DNA of 64,000 bases, from assembly GCA_963575745.1 (NCBI GenBank), contig CAUYUJ010020259.1, positions 489,088 through 553,087 of the forward strand, given 5' to 3'. This DNA is from Prorocentrum cordatum (Eukaryota; Sar; Dinophyceae; Prorocentrales; Prorocentraceae). The position numbers were made by a program, and so were the translations under genes. Position 1 is the first letter of the stretch, and every line of letters starts with the position of its first letter. The notes beneath the pieces were generated by a model. The model was not told the DNA's origin. It ran no database searches and saw only the letters and a program-made list of their open reading frames with translations. Shown piece by piece: positions 33,331-43,669 of the stretch.

Positions 33331-33705
33331 CACGTGGCACGAGGACCACACCACGCCTCGCCACCTCCCTGCATAGGGATGGCGGGGAGGGGCTGCACAG
33401 GGCTCACGTCGACTCCTCCGACTCGCTTCGAATCGGTCGACTCCGATTCCGACTCGATTCGACTTCGGATTCCGATCTGGGCCTCGGTTTCTCAATGTGG
33501 GTCTTGTTTGCCGGTTTCCGCCGGTTCGACTTCTCCCGCCTTGGCTGCCGAGTTCTGCCGATCCGATTCATTTCGGTCGCCGATCGGACTTGTCGATTCG
33601 ATTCTGGGCTTGCCAGCGCACAGCAGGACGCCTGCGAGGCACCTCGGCCTCGCTCAGCATCTGACCGCTCGAGGGGTCCCTCCTTCGAAGAAGAACAAGA
33701 AACAT
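33330..33705. other. Spacer with degenerate GATTCCGACTC units
   Basis: CGACTCCGATTCCGACTCGA and similar at 33410-33610. No gene recognised. Confidence 0.5.
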
Positions 33706-33711
33706 GATCGA

Positions 33712-33876
33712 AAGCAAACCTTCTGGGGTTCCGCGCGGATTTCTCGGATCTGCCCAGGGGCCCCCTGGCAGCGCCTCCGGCGCTGCCTCTGGCGCGCTCC
33801 GCGCGCTAGGGAGGGGGGTCTGGCGCTGATCCCAGAAATCCGCGCGGACCTCCCAGCGTGTATGTGTATACAGTTT
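33712..33876. mobile_element. Family B foldback, copy B4
   Basis: TTCCGCGCGGATTTCTCGGA pairs with CCCAGAAATCCGCGCGGACC. Loop GCGCCTCCGGCGCTGCC and GCGCGCTCCGCGCGCTAGG. The right tail GCGTGTATGTGTATAC is the family tail. Confidence 0.8.
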
Positions 33877-34106
33877 TTCTTCCTCTTTGGACCTGGCTGC
33901 TTTTCCCGACAGCACCAGCACCCGATCGAAGAGGACGCCTGGACGTCGGCAGCGGCGAGAAACCCTCCTCGGACCTCCAGGAACCTCGAACCTCACTCCA
34001 GCCTCTCGCGCTCCTTGCATCGGAGCGCTGACTGGAGAAGTCGGGGGGCCACGGGGGGCTCCGACACCGTCCCCGGGTCATGCTTTTCACCCTTGGGCTG
34101 ATGAAC

Positions 34107-34244
34107 CCGTTTTCCACCACCACCACCATAAGTTGGAAGGGGGAAAGAGGAGGAGGAGGGCGAGGAAGAGGAGGAGTAGGAGGAGGAGGAGAAGGAGGAC
34201 CCCCTCCCCCTCCAACTTATGGTGGTGGTGGTGGAAAACAGGCC
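34107..34244. mobile_element. Family H hairpin with a GGA-filled loop
   Basis: The left arm CGTTTTCCACCACCACCACC plus ATAAGTTGGAAGGGGG pairs with the right arm CCCTCCCCCTCCAACTTATG plus GTGGTGGTGGTGGAAAAC. The loop is (GGA)n with GTAGGAGG. Arms are about 36 bp with few mismatches; only one copy seen. Confidence 0.85.
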
Positions 34245-34249
34245 CATCA

Positions 34250-34765
34250 TTGGGCTGTTTCTCGACGGTGCCGGTGCGAGGGGGCGGCCTCCAGAGGCCG
34301 AACGCGGGTTGATCAAGCGGCCATCACGAGTCTCCTGCGACGCCTGGAGCTGAAGGCTCCTCCTCGGAATCGCCCCCCAGACCTGCCCCAGGGCGCGACT
34401 CGGCAGAATTTCCAGCAGAAGCCGCGGCCACTAGAAGCCCCACGGCGCCTCAGAGAGTTAAGACAACCATATCAGAAGTCCAAATCCGGGATGCTCGGCG
34501 AGAAACCTCAATCCTCGATGCTAGAAAATACGGCCGTAGCTTCGAGAACCCCCCCCTGGAGACCCGAAAAATGATGAAGTCGGAGGTTGGGGGGTGAGTT
34601 CGAAATGAAACAGAGACCCCCCAACCGGGAAGTCGGTTTCGGTGTCGTCTTCGTGTCCTGCATGCGGGCGAGACGAAGCTGCGCGGGCGGGCAAGAGGAA
34701 TGAACCCGCCGTGGCCAGGGCGACACTGAGCTAAATGGCTCTACGCCCCCTGGTTGGCCGGCAGT
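34250..34765. other. Spacer, no gene recognised
   Basis: Non-repetitive sequence with frames on both strands but no domain. Confidence 0.4.
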
Positions 34766-34769
34766 GGCT

Positions 34770-35032
34770 CGGGGGTGTCCCACTGGTGTCCCGTGGTGTC
34801 CCATGGTGTCCCGTGGTGCCCCGTGGCGCGGTGTCCCGTGGTGTCCCGTGGTGTGCCGTGAGGTCGACTGCGATATCGATAGTGAGATTGATGATGAGAT
34901 CGGTAGACATATCGATAGTGAGATCGATCGGGAGATCGACTGTGGTATCGAAGGATCGTGTGATCGATTGGTAGAGGGAAGTCGATATACGATATACGAT
35001 ATACCATATACCATATACGATATACGATATAC

Positions 35033-35079
<47 letters not shown>

Positions 35080-35160
35080 TATGCACATGTGTGTATATTT
35101 ACAGATCGATAGTGAGACCGATAGGTAGATCGAGCGTGATATCGATAGATCGATGGTCAA
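34770..35160 (+). repeat. Composite minisatellite: GGTGTCCCGT, GATAGTGAGATC, ATATACGAT and (AT)n
   Basis: GGTGTCCCGT/CATGGTGTCC 10-mers at 34775-34862. Then 12-bp GATAGTGAGATC units to 34975, the reverse complement of the 4.64-4.84 kb array. Then 9-bp GATATACGAT / ACCATATACC units to 35035, (AT)n at 35036-35074, and more GATC 12-mers to 35155. Confidence 0.9.
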
Positions 35161-35188
35161 ACAGGTGCTCCGTGGTGCCCAACTGTCA

Positions 35189-35353
35189 CCACCCACCAAA
35201 CCACCCCAACCCAACCCGAATGCCTCAATTTGCCTTCCATTTCCAGTGAGGGGGGATCGGGGAACATCGAAAAAACACATATGGAGCCCATACCCCCCCC
35301 CAACCCGAAATTCGGGTCTTCGGGTTGGGTTGAGGTGGTCTGGTAGGTAGTCA
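35189..35353. mobile_element. Family G MITE-like element, copy G2
   Basis: CCACCAAACCACCCCAACCC at left pairs with GGGTTGGGTTGAGGTGGTCT plus GGTAGGTAG at right. The interior ATTTGCCTTCCATTTCCAGT and GGGGAACATCGAAAAAAC matches G1. Confidence 0.85.
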
Positions 35354-35354
35354 A

Positions 35355-35835
35355 GCTGGTTTCCACCGAATCCGACCCGACCCCAATCGCACACTGAAAG
35401 CTGACCCCCCCCCACAACCTTCTTACCGCCCGAAGGATAATTGCATAGGTAGCGGAGGAACATGCAGAACCAACTGGTAAACGCGACATGAGATCATGCC
35501 AGTATTTGTCCGAGGGCTACGGCTCTACTCGTCCTGCCCAACTGGGCGCCGCGGCTCTACTTGCAGCGGAGCCCGATGGACGCTCGCTCGCTCGCTTCCC
35601 CCCGCCAGCCTCTCCCCTTGGCAGGGAGCTCTGGCTGGAGAACCAGCTCCACCGGCACCGCGAGGCCACCTCCGCGCCCTGGGGTGCGCTGCTGCAGGAT
35701 AGGGGGCTCGGTCGCCGCCATTGCCGCCGCCGACGTGGTCGCCGCAGTTGTTCCCATGCCCCTTTGCGTCGTGAGAACTGCGCGGCGATAGGTTTTGGCT
35801 TCTCTTTATCGGTGCTCTTTTTGTCCATCGTTTTT
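35355..35835. other. Spacer, no gene recognised
   Basis: GC-rich between 35510 and 35780 with open frames on both strands; strand and codon use do not settle it. No domain. Confidence 0.35.
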
Positions 35836-35837
35836 TG

Positions 35838-36217
35838 TACCAGGCTCCGCCTCTGGGGGCCCTCCCCCGGACCCGGGGCCGTCAAGGCACCACTCGGGAT
35901 GGACAGCCGGGTTCGGGGCAATGGGTCGAGACCTCTGGGGGGCCGACGTTGCGCGAACAATGTCATGGCGTCGGGGGTCGGAGTTTACAGGCCTCCGTCG
36001 TCCTGGGGAGATCAGTCCAGGCCTCCCAGATGGGATCCGAGTAGATGGGGTCGGAGGATCGCGCCGCATCGCCGAGGCATCGACGATGCGGCTCGATGTG
36101 GAGACCGTGTTTCCCAACGGCGACGTCGCCGATGCATCGTATACATCGGCGATGCATTTGCGATGCGGCGTGATCCTTCGACCCCGTCTTCTCGGACCCC
36201 ATCTAGGAGGCCTCAGA
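35838..36217. repeat. Family E copy E3 followed by family D foldback D2
   Basis: E3 (to about 35950): CTCCGCCTCTGGGGGCCCTC, ACTCGGGATGGACAGCC, GGGGCAATGGGTCGAGACC. D2 (35998-36217): the left arm GGCCTCCCAGATGGGATCCG, GATGGGGTCGGAGGATCG pairs with the right arm TGATCCTTCGACCCC, GGACCCCATCTAGGAGGCCT. The core is TCGCCGATGCATCG plus inverted ATCGGCGATGCAT. Confidence 0.75.
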
Positions 36218-36389
36218 TCAGGGCGGAGGCTGCCCGCGAGTCTGCGGCTCCCGGCCAGGGGTCCGGGTCCGGACCTCGAGGCCGTCGGGAAGCGGCGTGC
36301 GGCAAGGCACTTGTCTTCGGGAGGGGGTCGGAAGAGTTCGGGGGCCCGCGGTCTGAAGAAACATTGCGTTCAACGTCGGAGGTCCAGGT

Positions 36390-36403
36390 CTACGTCGTCG
36401 TTA

Positions 36404-36438
<35 letters not shown>

Positions 36439-36655
36439 CGTCCTCGTCGTCGTCGTCGTCGTGGTCGTCATGGTGGTCGTCATGGTGGTCGTCGTCGTCG
36501 TCGTCGTGGTCGTGGTCGTGGTCGTTGTGGTGGTGGGGGTGGTCGGTGTCGTCGTTGTCGTCATGGTCGTCGTCATTGGCAGTCGTCGTGCTCGCCGTTA
36601 TCGTTGCTGCTGTCGTCGTGGTGGTCGTTGTCGTCGCCGTCGACGTTCGACATCC
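36390..36655 (+). repeat. (GTC)n / (GTG)n trinucleotide array
   Basis: GTCGTCGTC and GTGGTCGTC runs; Thr, Asp and Val frames are artefacts. Confidence 0.95.
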
Positions 36656-36930
36656 GAGGTTCGAGGACCAGGCGTTGTCAAACGGGCACCAGCAGGAATG
36701 TCCGGCAGCCGGTTCACACCACATCGAAGTGTTGCGGCCGTCGTTGCGAGGCGAGCTTGCAGGTCTCGGCCAGCTCTCGGGGCCCCGCAGGGGGCCCCGG
36801 GCCCTGGCGCTCCCTGTCCCCGCCTCTCCAAACAGCGCCGACGTCGAGGACGTGTGCCCGTGCGTGGTTTTCACCCTTGGCGCCGCCAGGAGGCGCCTCG
36901 TCTCCACTCATCGAGTACAAAAGAGCCCCT
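36655..36930. other. Spacer, no gene recognised
   Basis: GC-rich with short frames; nothing assigned. Confidence 0.35.
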
Positions 36931-36934
36931 AACC

Positions 36935-38092
36935 TGAAATCGGGCGTGTCCCTCTACAGGAGGAATGTCCAAGCATAGTCAAAACATGGTCTGGGGACAA
37001 CGCTTCTACTTTTTTTGTTGGGGCTATGTTTGAATATGTTTGGATTTTGTTTCATTGTAGAGGCCTCCCGCTGGTGCCGCCGATCTGGGACGTTCCCGCT
37101 GTCAGAAGGACGCTTCCGCCCCAGCGCGCCTGTTCAAACGTAAGTGGTTTGGAAACAGCTCGGAGGCATTGCGTGGGCTTCTTGACGGGCCTCTACGACG
37201 CATTTTCGAGGCCTGCTGGGGGGGCGTCTTGGAGGTGATTGTTGAGCCTCTTGGGGGCCTTTTGGGCTTCCTGGGGGGGATGCAGGATGCATCCTGGAGG
37301 CCTCCTGGGGGTGTGTAGGAGGTAATGCTTAAGCCTTCGGGAGCGCTTTTGGGCGTCTTTGGGGGGCTTCTTGAGGGCCACTTGGGGCCTCTCGGAGTTT
37401 CTTGGGGACTCTAGGGCAATTTTGGTGCCTCCTGGGCGCCTCTTGGGCCGACTTGGGGCCTTCTGGGGCCGTCATGGAGCCCTCTTTGGCGCTTCTTGGG
37501 CCCGTCCTGGGGCCCGCTTGGGCTGTCTTGGGGGCCCCCCGGGCCGTCTTGGGTCCTTCTTGGGCCGACTTGGGGCCCTCTTGAGAGCCTCTGGGCCTGT
37601 TTTGGGGGTCGCTTGGGCTGGTTGGACACTGCGAAGGCCGAAGAAGCGAAACGGCAAACATGCACGTTTTCCAAAAAGGGAATGGGACAGGTTTTCCGTC
37701 TTTGGGCACTCTTAGGACCTGAGGTGTCGGGAGGGTACGTTGGAGGCTCCTGGAGCCGTCTGAGGAACATATTGAATGTCCTGGAGCGATGTTTCGGCCA
37801 CTCAGGGCCCTCTGGGGCCGTCTGGGCAGCCGCTGGGTTTTTTATGAGCCCGCGTTCGAGCTCTCCTGGGCGAGGGGCCGACCCGGAGTGAGCTGGAGCT
37901 CCGATTTTGCCACCACAATTGACTCGGACGCCCCCCCTCCTACCCTGGCAGAGCCCCCCCGCCCCCCCCCCCCAGCAGAGCTGAAGCTCAAGAACTGAGG
38001 CTCAGGCTAATCTGAGTGTCTTTGAAACTCACACGCTGGATCGGCGGATTTTTCGTCCAAAATCCGCCTGTAGGAGGACACGCCCGATCTAA
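36935..38092. mobile_element. Family A long element A5 (1.16 kb, carries repeat cargo)
   Basis: The left end TGAAATCGGGCGTGTCCCTC (36935) with family interior AGGAATGTCCAAGCATAGTC pairs with the right end TTTTTCGTCCAAAATCCGCC, TGTAGGAGGACACGCCCGAT, CTAA (38092). Flanking 8-mers are CCCTAACC and CCCTAAAT (6 of 8) at the same register as A2 and A3. The interior is the CTTGGGGCCCTCTTGGGC repeat, in reverse orientation to that in A4. No transposase frame seen. Confidence 0.65.
37190..37860 (+). repeat. Degenerate CTTGGGGCCCTCTTGGGC tract (cargo of A5)
   Basis: Irregular units TTGGGGCC, CTCTTGGGC and CTCCTGGGGG, with a less repetitive part near 37615-37700. It is the reverse complement of the 31.14-31.85 kb tract. 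Confidence 0.8.
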
Positions 38093-38890
38093 CCCTAAAT
38101 CCAATAACACGATGAAGATGTGGTCTCACTTAAGTCCCCTCCCAAAGGGTTAGTGGTCCTTTTATTGCTAATCATCCACGGCGTAATGCCCCCTCCAAGT
38201 TCTGGTCAGAGCATCTCCCAGGAACCGCTTGGGCCGATGCCCACCCACGCCCACAGGGCACCTGCTTCCTGTCTATTCTTCCTAGAACACCTTGACTAAC
38301 TAAGGTGGCGGGGGGACGTTGACCAGAGGGATGGGGGGGATTGGGTCTCACATCATTACGTCCTTTCGCGCTCTACCATGACTGTCTGGCTTACCGTGTT
38401 GGTGTGACACACCACTGGGAAACGTAAGAAAAACACCAGCAGGCGAGCCGTTTTACCTTTGGTCGTTCTTGCACGCGTCATCCGACCTCTCCCATTCAAT
38501 GTGACCCCCTCCGTAAGGCATCTTTTATCACGGTGTGATGTTCAGGTATTGTTTGGGTGTTCTTTTCCCTATTCCCTATGGCTTCCTGCTTCTTTACTCT
38601 GCGCCCGCATGGGCACCTTATCTATTACCACTTCTTGTTGCATCTCCTACGTCCGCACTGGGAGCAGCCTTCATTTGTTATCACTGGCTCAAGTCGGCGT
38701 TGTCCACACATGGTCCATACATCCACATTGGTACTCGTCCGTTGTGGCTTGCTTGCGCAACAAGGTTGATCCGCTTCATCACATTGTACAGCTTGATCCT
38801 ATCAATTCTCCAGACAGAAAATCTTATACCTTCCATCCGTAATATCAATTCACCAGATAGAAAGACCCACCGTCCCCCAATCCAGTAGTA
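38093..38890. other. Unique, AT-richer sequence; 127-codon frame of unknown status
   Basis: A plus frame at 38459-38842 is open but has no recognisable domain. Near its end a 46-47-bp duplication gives ATCAATTCTCCAGACAGAAA / ATCAATTCACCAGATAGAAA. It could be the 3' flank of the downstream LINE. Confidence 0.4.
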
Positions 38891-39060
38891 AAGACGGGTA
38901 GCTGGGTGAGAAGTCGGTAGGGCCGAGGCTATGCACGGGGGCCGTAGCTTTCCCGCGCATCGCCCCCCGTCGCTGTCACGGTGGCCGAAGCCACTGGAGA
39001 TACTCGACACACCCAGCCGTACAATAAACCATCCAACCAGTCAGTACGTCTACAGCCGAC

Positions 39061-40002
39061 TCATGGAATGCAAGCGCAGTCGTCCCCGTTGGATCGATTG
39101 GCCAGTCCCTGAGGCCCCGTAGGGCATTCCAGAGGAGTGGCGTCCAGTATGTAGTAGGTCGAGACGGGCTGGCGCATCAGAAGAACGTACCCACCAGTTT
39201 CATCGAAGTCGTCTCTGAGGTCGGCAGCGTCCACCACACTCAGCATTGAGAAGGTATCCTCCAGCATCCAGCCGAAGAACAGGTCAGGGAGGTGGTCGGC
39301 GCACCCCACGGAAGGCAAGCACAGACGTCCACACTGGATCATTTGGCCAGTCCTTGGAGCCCCGAAGGGCATTCTGCGGGAGTGGCTGCGGATGCAGTAG
39401 CTGGTGCATCTTGAAGAAAATACCCACCAGCACTGAGTTCCAGCAGAACCTCTACCCCCCACCCCACGCGCTGGTATCCCCCGCCTACCGCGAAAGGGGT
39501 GCCCAGGGGGTGGGAACGGCAGAGTGGCGACTTGAACCAGGCATGCTTGGATTTTGTACAGTATAGTGTGAGGAAACCTTCCACTGCAGATGGCGGCCGT
39601 GATCTGATACCAAGTGGTCTTGTTGGCTTGACATGGGCACTTCGTGCAGGCAAGCTCCAGGTTCGGGTGCGTCGGTCTGAAAGGATGTAGGACGTGACAT
39701 CGATTGTCTGGGATCTCGATTCGCTTGTTGTGCTCCACGATCAGGGTGTTGTAGTCGTCTGTGGTCCTCTTGGCTCCAACGCGATGTGTGCCAGTCGGCT
39801 CCCCAGGTGTACATAGTAGCCTTGGCCATTGGCTGGAGCGCTGAATACCCTCCATCCTCTGTTTGCAGGTGGGGCAGAACAAATGAGGTGCTTGGTCTCT
39901 TCTAGCTCCAGTAAGCGGGCCCAGCATATGATAACCTTGCTGTCGAGCTTCTCTGTTATGACGGAGGCGGTTCTGTTCGTCGATGAGGGCACGGCCTATC
40001 AA
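39061..40002 (-). pseudogene. LINE C-terminal region, distal part
   Basis: An open frame of 313 codons. It has CPTC near its N-terminal third and CTKCPCQANKTTW in the middle, resembling the Cys-rich segment that ends many dinoflagellate LINE polyproteins. The last third contains an internal duplication: plus-strand 39063-39170 resembles 39310-39400 (GGCCAGTCCCTGAGGCCCC versus GGCCAGTCCTTGGAGCCCC). The frame is offset from the 40025-40666 segment, so a frameshift separates them. Confidence 0.6.
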
Positions 40003-40024
40003 GCCTTCGAACTCACGCGTCTCT

Positions 40025-40666
40025 TCAGGAGTCCACTCGATGACATTGCGCAGCTTCTGGACATATACAACTTACTTGGTGTGTGTGTGTGCCTTTCTCC
40101 GCCAGGCCAGCCACTGATTCCATTGCTCGTCTCGGCAGGTCACTATCTCTAATTGACTTGGTAATATCTTCCTTGAGTGGTGACACTGTCCACATCGGCT
40201 TCGACGGCGAACACCAATCAGAAACAATGTCGAGACTACCCTTTCGGTCAGTGGTGGCCAAGGCCAGGGCATACAGGACTCGCATGGTGTGGTTGTGCGC
40301 CGCAAACGTGGACCTGCATTTGCAGCCAGGCGCGAGCCTTAGCCCCAGCGGGGTGAGGGCGCTGAGCTCCATGTAGGTAGGTCGAGGTGCCAGATCACAC
40401 TTGCATAGCTTTGCCATCCGTGCAGCCACCGTGGCAACGTAGCGTGCCAGTCTGAATATCTTCGCGTCACTCGCGCTCTCCTGGGGTGTCACCAAGGGGA
40501 GGCCAGTAGCTATGGTAAAGTCGATTGCCAATTCTACCCACGTGACGGACAGAGGAGCTCGAACAGTATCATCTGCTTCCCAGTGTAGCTGTGCGAAGTA
40601 CCACGCCACCGCTGGGAAACGCGTCTGTTGGTAGTACCACTTTGCCATTGGAGTTGATTGGGGCAA
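40025..40666 (-). pseudogene. LINE C-terminal region, proximal part
   Basis: 213 open codons with LSVTWVELAIDFTIATGLPL about 40 residues in, then MELSALTPLGLRLAPGCKC. Such W-(V/L)-E-L-x-(I/V)-D-F and L-x-P-L-G-x-R motifs follow the RNase H domain in dinoflagellate LINE polyproteins. No enzymatic role is known to me for this part. It is followed by a frame offset. Confidence 0.65.
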
Positions 40667-40974
40667 GTTCGGGGCGAACTTCCAGTCGGTGAGGTTGGGC
40701 GTGATGGGGTCCCAGTGATATCCAGGGAAAGCTTGCTTGGTCGGGTTGGTAGTTGCTTGATCTAGGGCAAGCTCGCTGTTGGAGCTGCTGCTCGGTCTCG
40801 GACGACTCGAAGGCGTAGCAGTCGTAGTGCTTGTCGCTGGTTAGGTTGCAGTCGGCGTAGTCACTGGTGATGCCCTCGTCTTCTTGCCGTGCAAGCGTCG
40901 GGGGGTGCCTGGCGAAGGCGGTGGAAGATGCGCAGGTGGTGGGCTCGGCTGGTCATGGTCAGACTCGTCCATGC

Positions 40975-41310
40975 CTAGGTGCGCCCATGGGTCTTCTTCT
41001 TCGTCTTCCCCAGGTAGGTCAGGACGATTGCCATCAAGTTCTGCTTGTTCCATGGCACGAGCTTGATCGCACCTGGCGTTGTGTGTGTGTGTGTGTCGCG
41101 ACCCATCTCCGTCAGTGCCTTGGCACGGCTCTCGAGGATGACCGTGGCGGTGTGTTGGAGCAGGTAGCACAATTGCTGACCTCGTAAGTGTCGTTGCCGC
41201 AGTGTTGCTGGGGGGGCGTGTGAACGTGCAGCTCGGGCTGCACCTTTGTCCGCAGCCTGGTTGGGCTCCCGCGGCGTGCGCTCTTCGGCGGGGACGTCCC
41301 GTTTACTGCG
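40975..41310 (-). pseudogene. RNase H C-terminal segment, shifted frame
   Basis: In the frame opposite plus-strand 40975-41310 the sequence gives KAHRSKRDVPAEE and then EPNQAADKGAARAA. This supplies the KxH and N-x-A-D-x-x-A signature expected at the end of an RNase H domain, including the last acidic catalytic residue. It is out of frame with the domain's front half: the shift falls in a run of five A (minus strand) near 41310-41325. Confidence 0.7.
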
Positions 41311-42304
41311 ATGTGCTTTTTAGCTTCAGTACACGAAGCTGGTCTCGGCCTTGAGCTTCCAATCCCGTCTCAGTTGCTTCCCAAAGATCGACGTGCTGCT
41401 TGGTGGTCAGGGTCTCGCCGCGGAGCAGGGCCGTGCAATTCCGCACGCAGTATGCACTGTCGGTCAGGTAGGTTTGGGGGCACCACGACCACGCGACGAA
41501 GTGCCTCAATGCTGATACTTCGGCACGTTGAGCGCCTTGGGCCACTCCTTTGAGCGGCACCTCGATGTTGCAAGGGTGTCCGTTGCCATAATGAAGAGTG
41601 TAACCAGATCTACGAACCCGAAGGTCCGATGCTTGCCCAGGGCAGGAGCCATCTCCTGCGACCACAACATATCCATCGATCTTGATCAGCACCGTGTCCT
41701 CGTCATCTCCCGCCTCGTAGTTCTCGTCGCCGTGATGGGGCGGAGGTTGGAGCGGCAGCTCGTCAGGTAAGAGTTGGCAGGCAAACTCATCATATGCTGG
41801 TCTGTCGGGCATATGTCCGCAGCACAGTAGACACGTGGGCAGGGCGTGGAGCTCCTCCCGCGTGTAGCTGGACAGTATCGCTGATCTCTGAGATCCCCAC
41901 TTCGGGCAGTCCAAAAGGATGTGCGGCATCGTCTCGTCGGGGTCGACACAGAAGGGGCACCTCTTGTGGCTGGCTTTCTTGGTGATGTGGTGCAGGCGAT
42001 GCCCCGTGTTAGTCGCTCCTTGAAGGTCGGCTCTGAGGAACGGCACCTGCTTAGTAGTAAGTTGTGGTACTGGAATGTCGGAGGCTCCGAGGAGGAGAGG
42101 TGGTTGGTCTTTGGGTTCATCGTCCACGTCCTCGTCGTCGGGCTTCGTACTCCTCTCGGCCTTCCTCAGCAGGGCGGTGGTGACGTGATAAGTCAAACCC
42201 ATGTTCCCAGTGGTACCTCCTTTCGTGTCTTTTCGTTCCAGGAGCTGAGGGTCTCGTCGCCAGACAAATCGCCTCAGATCTTCTCGCAGCGTGTGAAGCC
42301 ACAA
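41303..42304 (-). pseudogene. LINE zinc knuckle and RNase H domain
   Basis: 333 codons. Around residues 120-145 the pattern CPFCVDPDETMPHILLDCPK is the CxxC...HxxxC zinc-binding segment found after reverse transcriptase. Around residues 210-310 is RNase H: AGDGS (first Asp), QRAEVSALRHFVAW (Glu), YLTDSAYC (second Asp). The frame ends in a stop right after the LKLK sequence; the rest of RNase H continues in another frame (40975-41310). It removes the RNA strand of the RNA-DNA hybrid in an active element. This copy is broken. Confidence 0.85.
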
Positions 42305-42359
42305 GCCCTGCGGGTGTTTCGTAAGGTAAATATGCTGGCCAGTCGCCCCCTGGAATTAT

Positions 42360-43238
42360 TCAAAGGTAGGCCATTCCCAGTTTAGATCTTGCAGCACAGC
42401 GCGAAGTCGGTTGATGGGGCCAGTGTTGCTGTCCTTGACAGTAGTAGTGACTCTGTTGTGCAGGATGTCCCAACATTTGTTTTGCTCGTGGAAGTAATCG
42501 AGGTCCATTCGGACTCTTGAAAAGTCTGCGCGCGATAATCAACGGTTGAGCCGTAGCGATCTGCAGTGGATCGATCAAGTGGCCTCGCATGACTAGCGTG
42601 AGCGTGATCGCCGGTGATCTGAAAGCACGGCCCCTGTGCCACAGGGACTTGATGACCGCCGACCTGAAATTCAGGTGGTTGTGCTTCGGGAGGCGTCGAA
42701 ACTCAAGGCCAGGAGCAAGTCGAGGTAGAGCTGCCTTCGCGCGCAAACGTTGTTTGCCTTGGAGTCCAAACGGTGCACCGCCTGTGCGCTGTGTGACACG
42801 ATAGGCTGCGGTGTAACGCCGTCTCCTATCATCATGCGAGCACATGCCGAAAGTGCATATCTCCCATCCCACCAGGACCAGGTTCCGTACCACTTGGCAG
42901 TTCTCGTGTCCCTTGTATGTGAGGGCAGCTTTCAGCACAGTCTCGGTCTTCAAGGGTATCGCGAAATGCTTCGTCTTCGGGATGTTTGTCTGTGTGCCGG
43001 CATGCTCGTCGAACTCCAGGGACACGGTGGTCGCCTTAGCCGTTCGCACTGCGTGGTGAGGCCCTTCTGCACGAAAATTGCCGTCATCAATGAAGTAGGT
43101 AACCTTCATCTCTGCTTCCTTCTCAAGGGCGTGGCTCCATACAGACATCAGCGCAAGCGCCTGCTGGAGGGACCAGGGGTCCCCTTGGACAAAGCCGTTG
43201 CTGCGCTTCTTCTCAGGGCCGACTGCAGGGGAAACTTT
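42360..43238 (-). pseudogene. LINE reverse transcriptase, palm and thumb
   Basis: The frame is open from a TGA at 43239-43241 down to 42360. Near its start is NGFVQGDPWSLQQALALM, the motif with the conserved QGDP and Ser. About 30 residues on is VTYFIDDGNFRAEG, with the catalytic DD in the FxDD form that dinoflagellate elements use. The following 190 residues would form the thumb. Upstream codons (SSFRNRLMKAFG, before the TGA) may belong to the domain. A frame offset separates it from the zinc knuckle frame at 42304. Confidence 0.85.
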
Positions 43239-43322
43239 TCAGCGAGCTCGGAGATCCTGGTAGAAGACCTCGGAGGCGTGCAATACACCCGCAGGACAAC
43301 CGAAGGCCTTCATAAGTCGATT

Positions 43323-43555
43323 TCGGAAACTGGAACATATACGTTACCAGTGGCGGGCTGTTGTTCAGTCCCAGAACTTTGTGAGGGTCGGGGACGACGT
43401 CGGAGTGGTGTGGTGTATACTATTTTCCCCGCTTTCCCAGGGAAGCAACGGAAAATGTATACACCAGGATCCCGTATACACCAGGATCCGCTTTCTTGTG
43501 CCAATTTCAGTGCTGGGCCGTAGAAGACGTCGGTGTGTAGAGTCTGGTCCCTTAT
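43323..43555 (+). repeat. Family L repeat, copy 1
   Basis: CGGAAACTGGAACATATACG, GCGGGCTGTTGTTCAGTCCC, AGAACTTTGTGAGGGTCGGG, GACGACGTCGG, TGGTGTGGTGTATAC, GAAGCAAC, CCCGTATACACCAGGATCC, GACGTCGGTGTGTAGAG. It recurs at 45073-45306 in the same orientation, 1.75 kb away. Confidence 0.9.
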
Positions 43556-43669
43556 TGCGAAGGCCTTACGGCCGGTGCCGCCGACCCTGTTCGCAATGCG
43601 CAGCAAGAGGCACGGGCTGTGGGATGGTTTTGGGGAACGGGGAGAAGGACGAGAAGGTGGGGGAGGGAG

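Larger units (their letters stand above)
38890..43325 (-). mobile_element. Decayed LINE-type (non-LTR) retrotransposon, 5' truncated
   Basis: On the minus strand the order is reverse transcriptase palm and thumb (42360-43240), zinc knuckle and RNase H (41000-42304), then a long C-terminal region with Cys-rich motifs (39061-40666). This order is typical of dinoflagellate non-LTR elements. Frames are broken by stops and shifts between and within domains, so the copy is inactive. The 5' part (endonuclease and N-terminal RT motifs) is missing; homology stops where repeat family L begins at 43323. No clear poly-A tail or target duplication was seen, so the 3' border near 38.89 kb is approximate. 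Confidence 0.85.

Noticed and set aside
38091-38101. Telomere-like TAACCCTAAA at 38.09 kb
   Set aside because: Only about one and a half units, and it coincides with the target-site flank of element A5.
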